Assembly (NCBI GenBank): GCA_051883395.1
Contig: JBJETQ010000016.1
Location: 14,045-78,044 of the forward strand
Length of the DNA: 64,000 nucleotides
Direction: 5' to 3'
DNA from: HGM11368 sp051883395
GTDB taxonomy: Bacteria > Bacillota > Clostridia > Christensenellales > UBA3700
Both the position numbers and the translations under genes were made by a program. Under the pieces are notes generated by a model. The model did not search any database, was not told where the DNA came from, and saw nothing but the letters and a program-made list of their open reading frames with translations. Shown piece after piece: positions 9,522 to 16,692 of the stretch. The first letter of the stretch is position 1; each line of letters begins with the position of its first letter.

Positions 9522-9707
9522 CAAATATAAAACACATTTTGATTATTTACGCAATTTTTGCTTTATAATATCGATTATTTATATTATATAGATTTTTCTG
9601 ACAAAACGTGTATTTATAGACTGCCCTAGCATTGTTTATTTGCAGAATTTGATTGCAGATTGAGCCGAAAACGACTAAAACATACAAAGATTGATTAAAA
9701 AAATAGA

Positions 9708-9832
9708 TTTGGCGGCTCAGATGCAAGCAAGATAAGGAAAAAGGCAGCTTTATCGAAGCGAGCGTACTAGGCGTACGTGAGCTAGAAAAGTTGCCTTTTG
9801 CACAGTTTTGCGAAGTATATCTACCGCCAAAA
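9708..9832. repeat. 125-bp imperfect palindrome / terminator-like element
   Basis: The gene-free stretch 9522-9833 holds this element. TTTGGCGG (9708-9715) is complementary to CCGCCAAA (9824-9831), and inside it AAGGCA at 9741 pairs with TGCCTT at 9791, with further imperfect pairing to a GCGTAC-TAG-GCGTAC core at 9762-9776. On the minus strand the inner hairpin is followed by TTTTTCC, so it can end transcription of the gene that stops at 9834. The right part of 9708-9715 can alternatively pair upstream (TGAGCCG 9661-9667 with CGGCTCA 9713-9719). I saw only one copy here. It could be a dispersed palindromic repeat, a structured RNA, or simply a terminator. Confidence 0.5.
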
Positions 9833-9833
9833 G

Positions 9834-10550
9834 TCAGATGACGGCAAAAGATTCCAGAATATTTCTCAAAGACTTGACGTAAGATTTGAGCGGACGATAG
9901 CTTTCAAAAATGCTGTCGAGTCCGAGCCAGACGACTTTTATCATACGGGAATTGCTCATTTCGACAGAATAATAGAAACCTTCCAGCATGGTCATATAGT
10001 CCGCTCTCTTTTTTTCTTTGAGAGTACGGTCGGACATGACGACTTCTTTCATTGCCGAGATGTATGGGTATATCTGCTCTTTGATGTTGTCGGAGAGCGG
10101 AAGGTCTTTGACTGACGTAGAGTCGGGAGTTTCTTCCTGATCTTCTTCGTCAAGAATTATGGCAAAAGCTTCGACGTAAGGTTCTATGACGCTCTTGCAG
10201 AACAGTTTGTAGCCTTCTTCGTAATCGGACACGCCGAAATATTTGATAAAAAACGCATTGAGATTGAGTTGATTGCGGTCGGCTTCAAACAACATTCCCG
10301 TAACGAGTGCAACTATCTTCTTTTTTGAAGACGGCAAGCGAAAACTTGCGCCGGATGTAGCCAGTTCAAATTCTTCACGATAATTGAAACCTTGATTGCA
10401 TTTTGCTACAAAATCCATAAGACACGGCGTAGCGGCAACGTATCTTAGCAAACGCATAATATAGTTGCCCGACATTATGTACTTGCTTGCCGTAATCTCA
10501 CGACATCTCATTGTAAAAATCTGATAGGCTTGTTGTGTTTCTGCGTTCAT
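9834..10550 (-). CDS. Conserved-looking protein of unknown function, 238 aa
   Basis: I do not recognise this soluble, mostly helical 238-aa protein. It has no signal peptide or membrane segment. The first half is rich in aromatic and Leu residues (IFTMRCREITASKYIMSGNY); an acidic, presumably flexible segment (ILDEEDQEETPDSTS) sits at about residues 136-150; the C-terminal third is helical and basic (KSYVKSLRNILESF). A good AAGGAG site precedes the ATG at 10550, codon use matches neighbours, and it has a terminator-like palindrome behind it, so it is a real gene. It is divergent from the HPr-like/DUF4364 pair across a 140-base gap, which hints at but does not prove a link. Confidence 0.75.
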   Translation of the reverse strand: MNAETQQAYQIFTMRCREITASKYIMSGNYIMRLLRYVAATPCLMDFVAKCNQGFNYREEFELATSGASFRLPSSKKKIVALVTGMLFEADRNQLNLNAFFIKYFGVSDYEEGYKLFCKSVIEPYVEAFAIILDEEDQEETPDSTSVKDLPLSDNIKEQIYPYISAMKEVVMSDRTLKEKKRADYMTMLEGFYYSVEMSNSRMIKVVWLGLDSIFESYRPLKSYVKSLRNILESFAVI

Positions 10551-10690
10551 AGTAACTCCTTGTATTTTATTATAAAATAAAGAAACAAAATAATCAACAA
10601 AAATTTATTGACAAGGGCTTTGTAGTATTTTATTGCATTTTGTGCGATAATGTATTATAATAATCATAATCATAATTTTGGAGATATAAT

Positions 10691-10918
10691 ATGAAATCGG
10701 TATCGGTTTTACTCAACACCACGGACAACGTAAAAAGTTTTGTAGAATTGCTGACAAAATACGACTATGAAATGGATTTGCGAAGCGGCAGATACGTCGT
10801 TGACGCCAAGTCTATTCTCGGCATCTTCTCTCTCGATCTCAACAAACCGGTAGTCTTGGAGATATATGCTGACGAATGCGACGAATTGTTGCAAAATCTC
10901 AAACCTTATATCAATTGA
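10691..10918 (+). CDS. HPr-like protein lacking the phosphohistidine
   Basis: A 75-aa protein with the HPr fold signature in its second half: RSGRYVVDAKSILGIFSLDL matches the HPr segment around regulatory Ser46, and S41 is conserved within KSILG. The N-terminal part, where HPr has the phosphotransfer histidine, reads LLNTTDNVKSF and contains no histidine at all. It therefore cannot carry PTS phosphate on His, but keeps the serine that HPr kinase phosphorylates, like Bacillus Crh. GGAGATATA precedes the ATG. Four bases downstream starts a DUF4364 gene, and hprK lies about 1 kb away on the other strand. Role inferred: regulatory or structural partner, not a phosphocarrier. Confidence 0.82.
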   Translation: MKSVSVLLNTTDNVKSFVELLTKYDYEMDLRSGRYVVDAKSILGIFSLDLNKPVVLEIYADECDELLQNLKPYIN

Positions 10919-10922
10919 CGTT

Positions 10923-11441
10923 ATGTTTGACCAACAATCAATAAACAAACTTATCCTGTTGTATATCTTCGATAAGATGGACGTGCCTTTGCAGGAAAAT
11001 ATCATCGTCGAGATGGCAACCGAAAACAACTGGATAAACTATATGGAATGTAAAGAAAGTCTTGCCGACCTGATCAAGACCAGTTTTGTCGCAAACATTT
11101 CTCCAAGGAGCAGCACTCCGAGATATACGATTACCAGCGACGGACGAGAATGTCTCAATCATTTTTATACCAACATAAATTCTTCGGTCAGAGACGATAT
11201 CACCGAAAATATCAAAGTCAACCGAATGAAATATCGCAAAAAGCAGGACTATTTTTCCGATTATTACAAAAACGCAGACGGCACCTATACCGTCATACTC
11301 AAAATCGAATCTAACACAATGCCGCTTATGGAATTGAAACTCAATATCCAAAACCGCAATACAGCTAAATGGATATTCAAAAACTGGGCGGACAAAGCCC
11401 CTATGATTTACGAATTTATACAGGAAAATCTTGTTGAATAA
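10923..11441 (+). CDS. DUF4364 family protein (winged-helix-like)
   Basis: A 172-aa protein that I recognise as DUF4364, common in Clostridia and of unknown function. Residues 1-75 look like a winged helix (NKLILLYIFDKMDVPLQENI, then TPRYTITSDGRECLNHF as the wing); the rest is a mixed region with a conserved-looking ADGTYTVILKI strand pair. Starts 4 bases after the HPr-like gene; no clear Shine-Dalgarno, so probably coupled to it. I use the ATG at 10923; the frame is open 19 codons further up but overlaps the HPr-like gene. A transcriptional or adaptor role is inferred only from fold. Confidence 0.8.
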   Translation: MFDQQSINKLILLYIFDKMDVPLQENIIVEMATENNWINYMECKESLADLIKTSFVANISPRSSTPRYTITSDGRECLNHFYTNINSSVRDDITENIKVNRMKYRKKQDYFSDYYKNADGTYTVILKIESNTMPLMELKLNIQNRNTAKWIFKNWADKAPMIYEFIQENLVE

Positions 11442-11470
11442 AAAGCATGCTCGACGCATGCTTTTGTTTT
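11441..11470. terminator. Bidirectional terminator between DUF4364 gene and small hprK-operon gene
   Basis: AAAAGCATGC, loop TCGAC, GCATGCTTTT followed by GTTTT. It directly abuts both convergent stop codons. Confidence 0.85.
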
Positions 11471-11649
11471 TACCAATCTTCTTTGTGAGATAGTTTGATA
11501 TCGGTATAAAATTCTTTGTACTTACGTTTGAAAGCTTCGGGATCGGACTCGTAATCTTCGGCTTCGTAGAGAGAACAAAACTCTGCGAATATATCGTCGC
11601 AATCTTCGTCCAGTTTTTCTGCAAGTTTCATCATTTCATAATTGGTCAT
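11470..11649 (-). CDS. Small acidic protein, 59 aa, last gene of the hprK operon
   Basis: A short frame starting MTNYEMMKLAEKLDEDCDDI and ending IKLSHKEDW. It is strongly acidic, predicted all-helical, with two cysteines and no signal or membrane segment. Its ATG lies 4 bases after the hprK stop, and the ACGGAG that ends hprK serves as its ribosome site; it stops right at a shared terminator. That packing and the clean terminator make it a probable gene although I recognise no family. Function unknown; position suggests co-expression with HPr kinase. Confidence 0.65.
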   Translation of the reverse strand: MTNYEMMKLAEKLDEDCDDIFAEFCSLYEAEDYESDPEAFKRKYKEFYTDIKLSHKEDW

Positions 11650-11653
11650 AATA

Positions 11654-12580
11654 TTACTCCGTTATTTTGGCATTGGACAAAAGCTCTTTGAGCGGGTCAT
11701 AGCCAAATTCTTTGAGACGGAAGTTTCTTGCGGCAACTTCTACGACTATGGCAAGGTTCCTGCCCGGCATGACCGGCAAAACGATTTTTGGCTTTTCAAT
11801 GCCCAAAATTGTGGCAACGCCCGTATTTTTCAGACGGTCAAAGCCTTCGCCGTTATCCTTCCATTTTTGCAGTTCAATCACCAGATGTATATCTTCGCTG
11901 TCCAGTACGGCACCTACGCCGTAAAGTCGGCGTACGTCTATTATACCAATACCCCTTACTTCCATAAAAAACTTGATGTTGTCGGGAGCCCTGCCGACAA
12001 GCTCGTTGTTTACCTTTTTGATAATAACCGCATCATCGGCAACCAAACGATGTCCCCTGTGAACAAGTTCCAACGCAGTTTCGCTCTTGCCAAGTCCGCT
12101 CTCTCCGGTAATCAGCACTCCCGTACCGCTGATATCCAGCAACGTGCCGTGGCACGAAAGGCTTGGGGCCAGCAGGTTTTGAAGATATCCTGCCACCACG
12201 GTATTGAGCTGAGTCGTGGTGGAATGTGATTGAAGAATTGGTATGCTGTATTTTGCAAAAACTTCGACGGCTATCTTGTTGGGTTGGAGTTCTCGTGCAT
12301 AAATCATGCAAGGAATTTCTTTGGAACATAGCCTTTCGATACATTTGACCTTGTCTTCGTCGCTAAGCGACTCAAAATAATAATGCTCTGCAAATCCTAT
12401 CAGTTGGACTCTGCCTGCGCCGAAATAGTCTTCGAATCCAGCCAGCAACAATCCAGGACGATTGACAAGCATGGACGTAAAGGTAACGTCGTCGTCTTCG
12501 TTGCCTATAATGATGTCGAGTCCGCACGATAAACAAAAGTCTTTGAGTTTTACGGTTTTGACAATTACTTCTTCTTCCAT
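11654..12580 (-). CDS. hprK: HPr kinase/phosphorylase
   Basis: A 308-aa bifunctional kinase/phosphorylase that phosphorylates and dephosphorylates HPr and Crh on Ser46, the sensor of carbon catabolite control. The C-terminal catalytic domain has the catalytic histidine H144 (SCHGTL), Walker A GESGLGKS at 159-166, ADDAV at 181, and the family signature EVRGIGIIDVRRLYG near 208. The N-terminal domain (1-125) is of usual size. I choose MEEEVIV at 12580, preceded by ACGGAGAAAAT; a start ten codons earlier would overlap the HAD gene. Operon: HAD phosphatase, hprK, 59-aa protein. Confidence 0.95.
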   Translation of the reverse strand: MEEEVIVKTVKLKDFCLSCGLDIIIGNEDDDVTFTSMLVNRPGLLLAGFEDYFGAGRVQLIGFAEHYYFESLSDEDKVKCIERLCSKEIPCMIYARELQPNKIAVEVFAKYSIPILQSHSTTTQLNTVVAGYLQNLLAPSLSCHGTLLDISGTGVLITGESGLGKSETALELVHRGHRLVADDAVIIKKVNNELVGRAPDNIKFFMEVRGIGIIDVRRLYGVGAVLDSEDIHLVIELQKWKDNGEGFDRLKNTGVATILGIEKPKIVLPVMPGRNLAIVVEVAARNFRLKEFGYDPLKELLSNAKITE

Positions 12581-12590
12581 ATTTTCTCCG

Positions 12591-13412
12591 TTATCGGTCT
12601 TGTTTTTCAAGACAAAATCTGTATATAATCTGCGCTATTGCGTCGTCGTCGTTGGAAACGCTGACAAAATCTGCTTTGCTTTTGGTAATTTCAAAGGCGT
12701 TGGCAGTCGCTATGCCCAGTCCTGCCGTTTCTATCATAGATATATCGTTTTCGCTGTCGCCTATGGCAATTACTTCGTCAAGACTCCAACCGTGCATTTT
12801 GCAAACTTCCTTTACGGCGTTGCCCTTGTTGATACCTACCGGCAAAAACTCTACTATTACGGGGTTGGAACGACACATAACTACCTTGTCTCCAAATTCC
12901 GCTTTTGCTTCTTCAATGAGCGGTTGCGCTCTGTCAGGCTCGATGAGAGCGATAAGTTTGATAGGCAGACTACTGCTCGTCATAAAATCGTGCAAAGATT
13001 TGCCCGTTACGTTGTAAGGAATCTGACAAATAGACGCAAACGTGTCGGTGTATGGATTTTTGTACTCGACGCAACATTCGTCGTCAACGTAAGCCATACC
13101 GACGAGATACTTACGTCTGTCCAAAAAATCAGCGACTCTGAGAGCAAGCTCTCTGTCAAAAAAGTTGCTGTATTTAAGCTGTCTGCTCTCTATGTCGTAT
13201 ACTCCCGCACCCTGATAGCAAATGAGTTCTCCTTTGAGTCCGAGTTCTTTTGCCTTAGGCAAAATAGATTGAAACAGCCTGCCCGTTGCAAGTACAAAAT
13301 GCCCGCCTTCGTCGATAAAACGCCTGATTGCGTCCTTATTGGCGCTTGATATGGTATAATCGCTGCGGTACAAAGTGCCGTCAAAATCACTAAAAATTGC
13401 TTTGTATTTCAT
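12591..13412 (-). CDS. HAD-IIB (Cof-type) phosphatase
   Basis: A 273-aa Cof-like HAD hydrolase. Motif I FSDFDGTLY (nucleophile and acid Asp at residues 9 and 11), motif II LATGR with following cap domain of type C2b, motif III lysine in GINKGNAVKE, and motif IV GDSENDISM near residue 225. Such enzymes dephosphorylate sugar phosphates, PLP or other small phosphate esters; substrate not readable. It precedes hprK by 10 bases. A textbook promoter overlaps the uvrC stop codon just upstream, with its -10 box ending 9 bases before the ATG, so transcripts from it would be essentially leaderless. Confidence 0.92.
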   Translation of the reverse strand: MKYKAIFSDFDGTLYRSDYTISSANKDAIRRFIDEGGHFVLATGRLFQSILPKAKELGLKGELICYQGAGVYDIESRQLKYSNFFDRELALRVADFLDRRKYLVGMAYVDDECCVEYKNPYTDTFASICQIPYNVTGKSLHDFMTSSSLPIKLIALIEPDRAQPLIEEAKAEFGDKVVMCRSNPVIVEFLPVGINKGNAVKEVCKMHGWSLDEVIAIGDSENDISMIETAGLGIATANAFEITKSKADFVSVSNDDDAIAQIIYRFCLEKQDR

Positions 13413-13421
13413 AATGTCTCT

Positions 13422-13450
13422 ATTGTATTATTTTTGGAGTGCTATGTCAA
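13422..13450 (-). promoter_or_regulatory. Promoter of HAD-hprK operon, leaderless configuration
   Basis: Perfect -35 TTGACA (13445-13450), 17-base spacer, TACAAT (13422-13427). The -10 box is followed by AGAGACATT and then the ATG, so initiation 6-7 bases after it leaves a 2-3 base leader. The -35 box overlaps the stop codon of uvrC. Confidence 0.78.
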
Positions 13451-15303
13451 TCTTCCGTATCAACCTTGTCGGAATGTGAGTGGAATTTGTCATATATAGC
13501 CGTAGCCGTGCGTCTGTCCATACCTTTGACCAACAAAATATCTTCCACGTCGGCATTTTCGATATTTTCCAGCGTTTTGAAAGTGGCAAAAAGTTGTTTT
13601 TGTCTTTTTTCGCCTACACCATCTATATCCAGAAGTATGCTTCTGGTCTGGCTGCGTCCACGCTCATTACGATGAAACGTTATGGCAAATCTGTGCGCTT
13701 CGTCTCTTATACGCTGAACAAGCCTGAGTGCATAACTGTTGCGTGGCAAAAGCACAGATTGGGGATTGTCCGGGAAAAATATTTCTTCTTCTCTCTTGGC
13801 AAGTCCTACGATTTCGACGTCGTTTATACCTGCTTGGCGAGCCACCTGCATAACTCCGCTGAGTTGTCCCTTGCCGCCGTCTATAATCATAAGGTCGGGA
13901 CGGGAAGAAAATGATTCGTCTTGTTGTTTTTCGTCTTTAAGACGGGCAAAACGACGACTCAACACTTCTTTGAGACTGTCAAAGTCGTTGTTGCCTTCTA
14001 CCGTCTTGATATGGAATTTACGATAATGCGACCTTGCGGGCTGTCCGTTGATAAACACCACCATAGAACCTACCTTGTTGGTGCCGGATACGTGGGAAAT
14101 GTCGTAACACTCTATACGAATAGGCATGCGTTTGAGTCGCAGAAATTCCTGCAGCTGTATCATAGCTCCCACCGTCATATTGTCTTGCCGTTCTTTGAGT
14201 GAGAGCGATTTGTCGAGATAGTCGCAGGCATTGCTCATAGCCATATCGACAAGCTGTTTTCTTACGCCCTGATGCGGAGAGATGACGTTGACTTTTTTTT
14301 CTTTTTTTTCGCTGAGATATTCTTCAAGCACAGCGGCGTCGTCAAGGCTGTGGGACGTTATAATTTCCTGTGGTATATAAGGAACGTTGTCATAATAGCG
14401 CATGATATAATTGGACAAGCTCTCCTGCTCGGTAAGAGATAGTCCGTCCGCTATTTGCTTGTCGGAGCCTACCAGCTTGCCGCTCCTGACAAAAAGGGTT
14501 GATACGACGCTGTTGAGACCGTTGGTCGCAATGGCAAAAATATCAAGGTCAAAGTCTTTTGGCAAAGCGGTAACTTGCCTACGGACGAGTTTGTCCAGTA
14601 CGTCGAGTTTTTGCTTGTACATCAAAGCTATCTCATATTCTGTCTGTTCAGACGCATCTTTCATCTTTTGGGTCAAAATATTTGCCACACTCTTGTCGTT
14701 GCCTTGCAAAAACGCTATGACTTTGGCAATGGTCGCAGCATATTCTTCTTTGGTAACGTACCCCTTGCAAGGAGCCTTGCACCTGCCTATGTGATAATTG
14801 AGACAAGGCCGATGACCGGACGGCACTTTGCGCATATCGAGATTGCACGAGCGTAGCGGAAAGGCTGAATAAATCAAATCTACTATTTCTTTGCTGGTTA
14901 TACCCTGCATATAAGGACCGAAATATTTTGCGCCGTCGTTTTTGAGTTTGCGCACTACTTCGACCTTAGGAAAATCTTGTTTGAGATTGATTTTGACAAA
15001 AGGATAGCTCTTGTCGTCTTTGAGAAGTATATTGTAAGGCGGCTTATGCTTTTTGATAAGGTTGTTTTCTAGTACCAGCGCTTCAATCTCGTTGCGAGTG
15101 ATTATATACTCAAAATCGGCAATTTTGGACACCATAATTAGCACCTTGTCGGTCTTGCCGACGGGTGAACCGAAGTATTGCGTAACTCTCTTTTTGAGAT
15201 TGCGAGCCTTGCCTACGTACAATATCTGTCTGTCGGCGGAATACATAATATAAACTCCGCTGTTTTCAGGCAAATCTTTGACCTTTTGTCTGATTGTGTC
15301 CAT
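13447..15303 (-). CDS. uvrC: Excinuclease ABC subunit C
   Basis: A 618-aa UvrC, the dual-incision nuclease of nucleotide excision repair. The N-terminal GIY-YIG domain (SGVYIMYSADRQILYVGKA, residues 16-34) makes the 3' cut, a cysteine-containing region and a UVR motif (about 200-235) bind UvrB, the RNase H-like domain (IECYDISHVSGTNKVGSMV, near 400) makes the 5' cut, and paired helix-hairpin-helix motifs close the protein. Length is normal. uvrA and uvrB are in the same window about 30 kb away. There is no ribosome site; TTGAAA-17-TATACT ends 6 bases before the ATG. Confidence 0.96.
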   Translation of the reverse strand: MDTIRQKVKDLPENSGVYIMYSADRQILYVGKARNLKKRVTQYFGSPVGKTDKVLIMVSKIADFEYIITRNEIEALVLENNLIKKHKPPYNILLKDDKSYPFVKINLKQDFPKVEVVRKLKNDGAKYFGPYMQGITSKEIVDLIYSAFPLRSCNLDMRKVPSGHRPCLNYHIGRCKAPCKGYVTKEEYAATIAKVIAFLQGNDKSVANILTQKMKDASEQTEYEIALMYKQKLDVLDKLVRRQVTALPKDFDLDIFAIATNGLNSVVSTLFVRSGKLVGSDKQIADGLSLTEQESLSNYIMRYYDNVPYIPQEIITSHSLDDAAVLEEYLSEKKEKKVNVISPHQGVRKQLVDMAMSNACDYLDKSLSLKERQDNMTVGAMIQLQEFLRLKRMPIRIECYDISHVSGTNKVGSMVVFINGQPARSHYRKFHIKTVEGNNDFDSLKEVLSRRFARLKDEKQQDESFSSRPDLMIIDGGKGQLSGVMQVARQAGINDVEIVGLAKREEEIFFPDNPQSVLLPRNSYALRLVQRIRDEAHRFAITFHRNERGRSQTRSILLDIDGVGEKRQKQLFATFKTLENIENADVEDILLVKGMDRRTATAIYDKFHSHSDKVDTED

Positions 15304-15309
15304 GTCAAA

Positions 15310-15338
15310 AGTATATCATATATCGCAATGTTTTTCAA
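15310..15338 (-). promoter_or_regulatory. Promoter of uvrC, leaderless configuration
   Basis: TTGAAA (15333-15338), 17-base spacer, TATACT (15310-15315), then TTTGAC and the ATG. No Shine-Dalgarno can be fitted in the 6-base gap. Confidence 0.78.
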
Positions 15339-15341
15339 TAT

Positions 15342-15698
15342 TTATGAGTATTTTCCGTTGGAAGTATTGAGATTGTTGACTCCGGTCATCATTACTTCGT
15401 TGACGTAAGGATTGACTATGCGATAAAATACGATTTTTCCTACACGCCTGTCGGCAACTATTCTTGCGTCCCTGAGAAGTTTGAGCTGATGCGATACCGT
15501 CGTCTGATTGAGAGATAGCAAAATGCAGATGTCGCATACGCATAGTTCGGTTACCGCCAACACCGACAGTATTTTGAGTCGTGTGCTGTCGCTGAATATA
15601 AAATAGAAATCGGCAATTCCTTTGACGGCGCCGTTGGGGGGAATATAACTTCTTACCGACTGTTCCTGACTCTCCGTCAACGTAATACACCCACGCAT
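15342..15698 (-). CDS. ArsR/SmtB-family metal-responsive repressor
   Basis: A 118-aa ArsR-family winged-helix regulator. Residues 51-58 read ELCVCDIC, the cysteine-bearing alpha-3 motif that binds metals or arsenite in SmtB/ArsR/CadC relatives, followed by the recognition helix NQTTVSHQLKLLRDA. C53, C55 and C58 are candidate ligands. Such repressors leave DNA on binding metal. AAGGAGAGCTT precedes the ATG. No cation ATPase or arsenic permease is adjacent; the divergent neighbour is the tiny cysteine-rich gene at 15817, so that peptide is the natural candidate target. Confidence 0.9.
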   Translation of the reverse strand: MRGCITLTESQEQSVRSYIPPNGAVKGIADFYFIFSDSTRLKILSVLAVTELCVCDICILLSLNQTTVSHQLKLLRDARIVADRRVGKIVFYRIVNPYVNEVMMTGVNNLNTSNGKYS

Positions 15699-15730
15699 AA
15701 GCTCTCCTTTTTCGTATGTCCGTTTGTTGA

Positions 15731-15744
15731 TAAGTACATACTAA
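15731..15744. promoter_or_regulatory. Candidate ArsR operator
   Basis: TAAGTACATACTAA, a near-palindrome in the divergent gap between the ArsR gene and the Cys-rich peptide gene, of the size and AT-rich style of ArsR/SmtB operators. Assignment is inference. Confidence 0.35.
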
Positions 15745-15816
15745 CACGGTAACACAATCGAAATTTGGCTCATATTGTAAAATAAGAAAAAACATTGAAA
15801 AAAAGGAGGTCTGAAT

Positions 15817-15996
15817 ATGGATAATTGCTGTTGCTTATGGATTATTCTGCTCTTGTGCTGTTGTTGTAACAACGATTCGACAAGCACTACCGGCTTCTGC
15901 GGCAGTGAAAGCGGTTGCGACTGCTGCACGCTCATTCTTTTGATACTGATAATTTGCTGCTGTTGCAAAAACAACGTATCATCCGACGCAATCTGA
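15817..15996 (+). CDS. Cysteine-block hydrophobic peptide, 59 aa
   Basis: Fifteen of 59 residues are cysteine. The plan is CCC-LWIILLL-CCCC, a Ser/Thr/Gly linker, then CDCC-TLILLILII-CCCC and a short polar tail, so two hydrophobic segments of 7-9 residues are each bracketed by cysteine blocks. A very strong ribosome site AAAAAGGAGGTCTGAAT precedes the ATG and a bidirectional terminator follows, so it is likely well expressed. Similar Clostridial peptides are sometimes labelled chorion-type high-cysteine proteins; function is unknown. A second member is at 53023-53229 here. It is divergent from an ArsR regulator, which suggests metal or thiol stress, but that is inference. Confidence 0.75.
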   Translation: MDNCCCLWIILLLCCCCNNDSTSTTGFCGSESGCDCCTLILLILIICCCCKNNVSSDAI

Positions 15997-16017
15997 CGTA
16001 CATATTGACAACAAGAT

Positions 16018-16049
16018 AAAAGTATCCGCCTGCAAAGGCGGATACTTTT
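16018..16049. terminator. Bidirectional terminator
   Basis: Perfect 13-bp stem AAAAGTATCCGCC / GGCGGATACTTTT with loop TGCAAA, between the Cys-rich gene (+) and the membrane protein gene (-). Confidence 0.88.
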
Positions 16050-16109
16050 ATAAATTGCCGACACGGTTTGACTTTTTAGATATTTTATTCAAGATTTATA
16101 GATTATGTA

Positions 16110-16691
16110 TTATAGCAAATCGGCAGGATCTTCTTCGTCGTTTCTGCCGTCGTTACCGTTGCGGGTAATTTTTGCCACTCTCCTGCCCAACAGATTGAAT
16201 ACCGCTCTGTACAAAGGGTCGTATATGCAAAACAAAATTATGCCCGCCAGCCAGAAAATCGGAGTGTTGAATCTGAGCGTTCCTATCACCACGTCGGAGA
16301 TAACCACTCCCATAAGACGATAGCAAGCCCAGAATGCAAGCGCAAAATATCCAACTTTGGCTATGACGATAATTATTATTTTGGCAACTTTGGCAAAACG
16401 CAGAGAATAGAATTTATAGTCCAGCAGCCATGTTATCAATGAGTATAACCCAAAGAATAAAATGAAAGGCAGGGCTTTGATATTGCCTGCCAGAAAGCCG
16501 ATGACTGCCGCCACGGCATAAGTAGCCACGCCTGACCACCACAAACCTTGGGTGAGCGGCAGAGAAACGCATAATGCGGATATTACAAAAAACGCCAGTT
16601 TTGCCGTAGGCAGGAATATTGCCAGCATCAACGCAACTATTGCAAGTGCGGCAGATATTCCTGATATGGCGATACGATAACTTCTTTTCAT
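16110..16691 (-). CDS. Integral membrane protein, 193 aa, unknown function
   Basis: About five transmembrane helices (residues 8-28, 32-48, 55-90 as two, 103-123 and 140-160) and a charged cytoplasmic tail ending GNDGRNDEEDPADLL. The first 90 residues (alternating small and hydrophobic, with GLWWSGVATYAVAAVIGFLA) resemble S-component-like or DUF2232-like membrane proteins, but I cannot assign a family. Its ATG follows the J-like gene stop after one base (TGAAATG), so it is coupled to it and is the last gene of the trpS-DUF5685-J-like operon. It may anchor that set at the membrane; this is inference from context. Confidence 0.75.
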   Translation of the reverse strand: MKRSYRIAISGISAALAIVALMLAIFLPTAKLAFFVISALCVSLPLTQGLWWSGVATYAVAAVIGFLAGNIKALPFILFFGLYSLITWLLDYKFYSLRFAKVAKIIIIVIAKVGYFALAFWACYRLMGVVISDVVIGTLRFNTPIFWLAGIILFCIYDPLYRAVFNLLGRRVAKITRNGNDGRNDEEDPADLL

Positions 16692-16692
16692 T

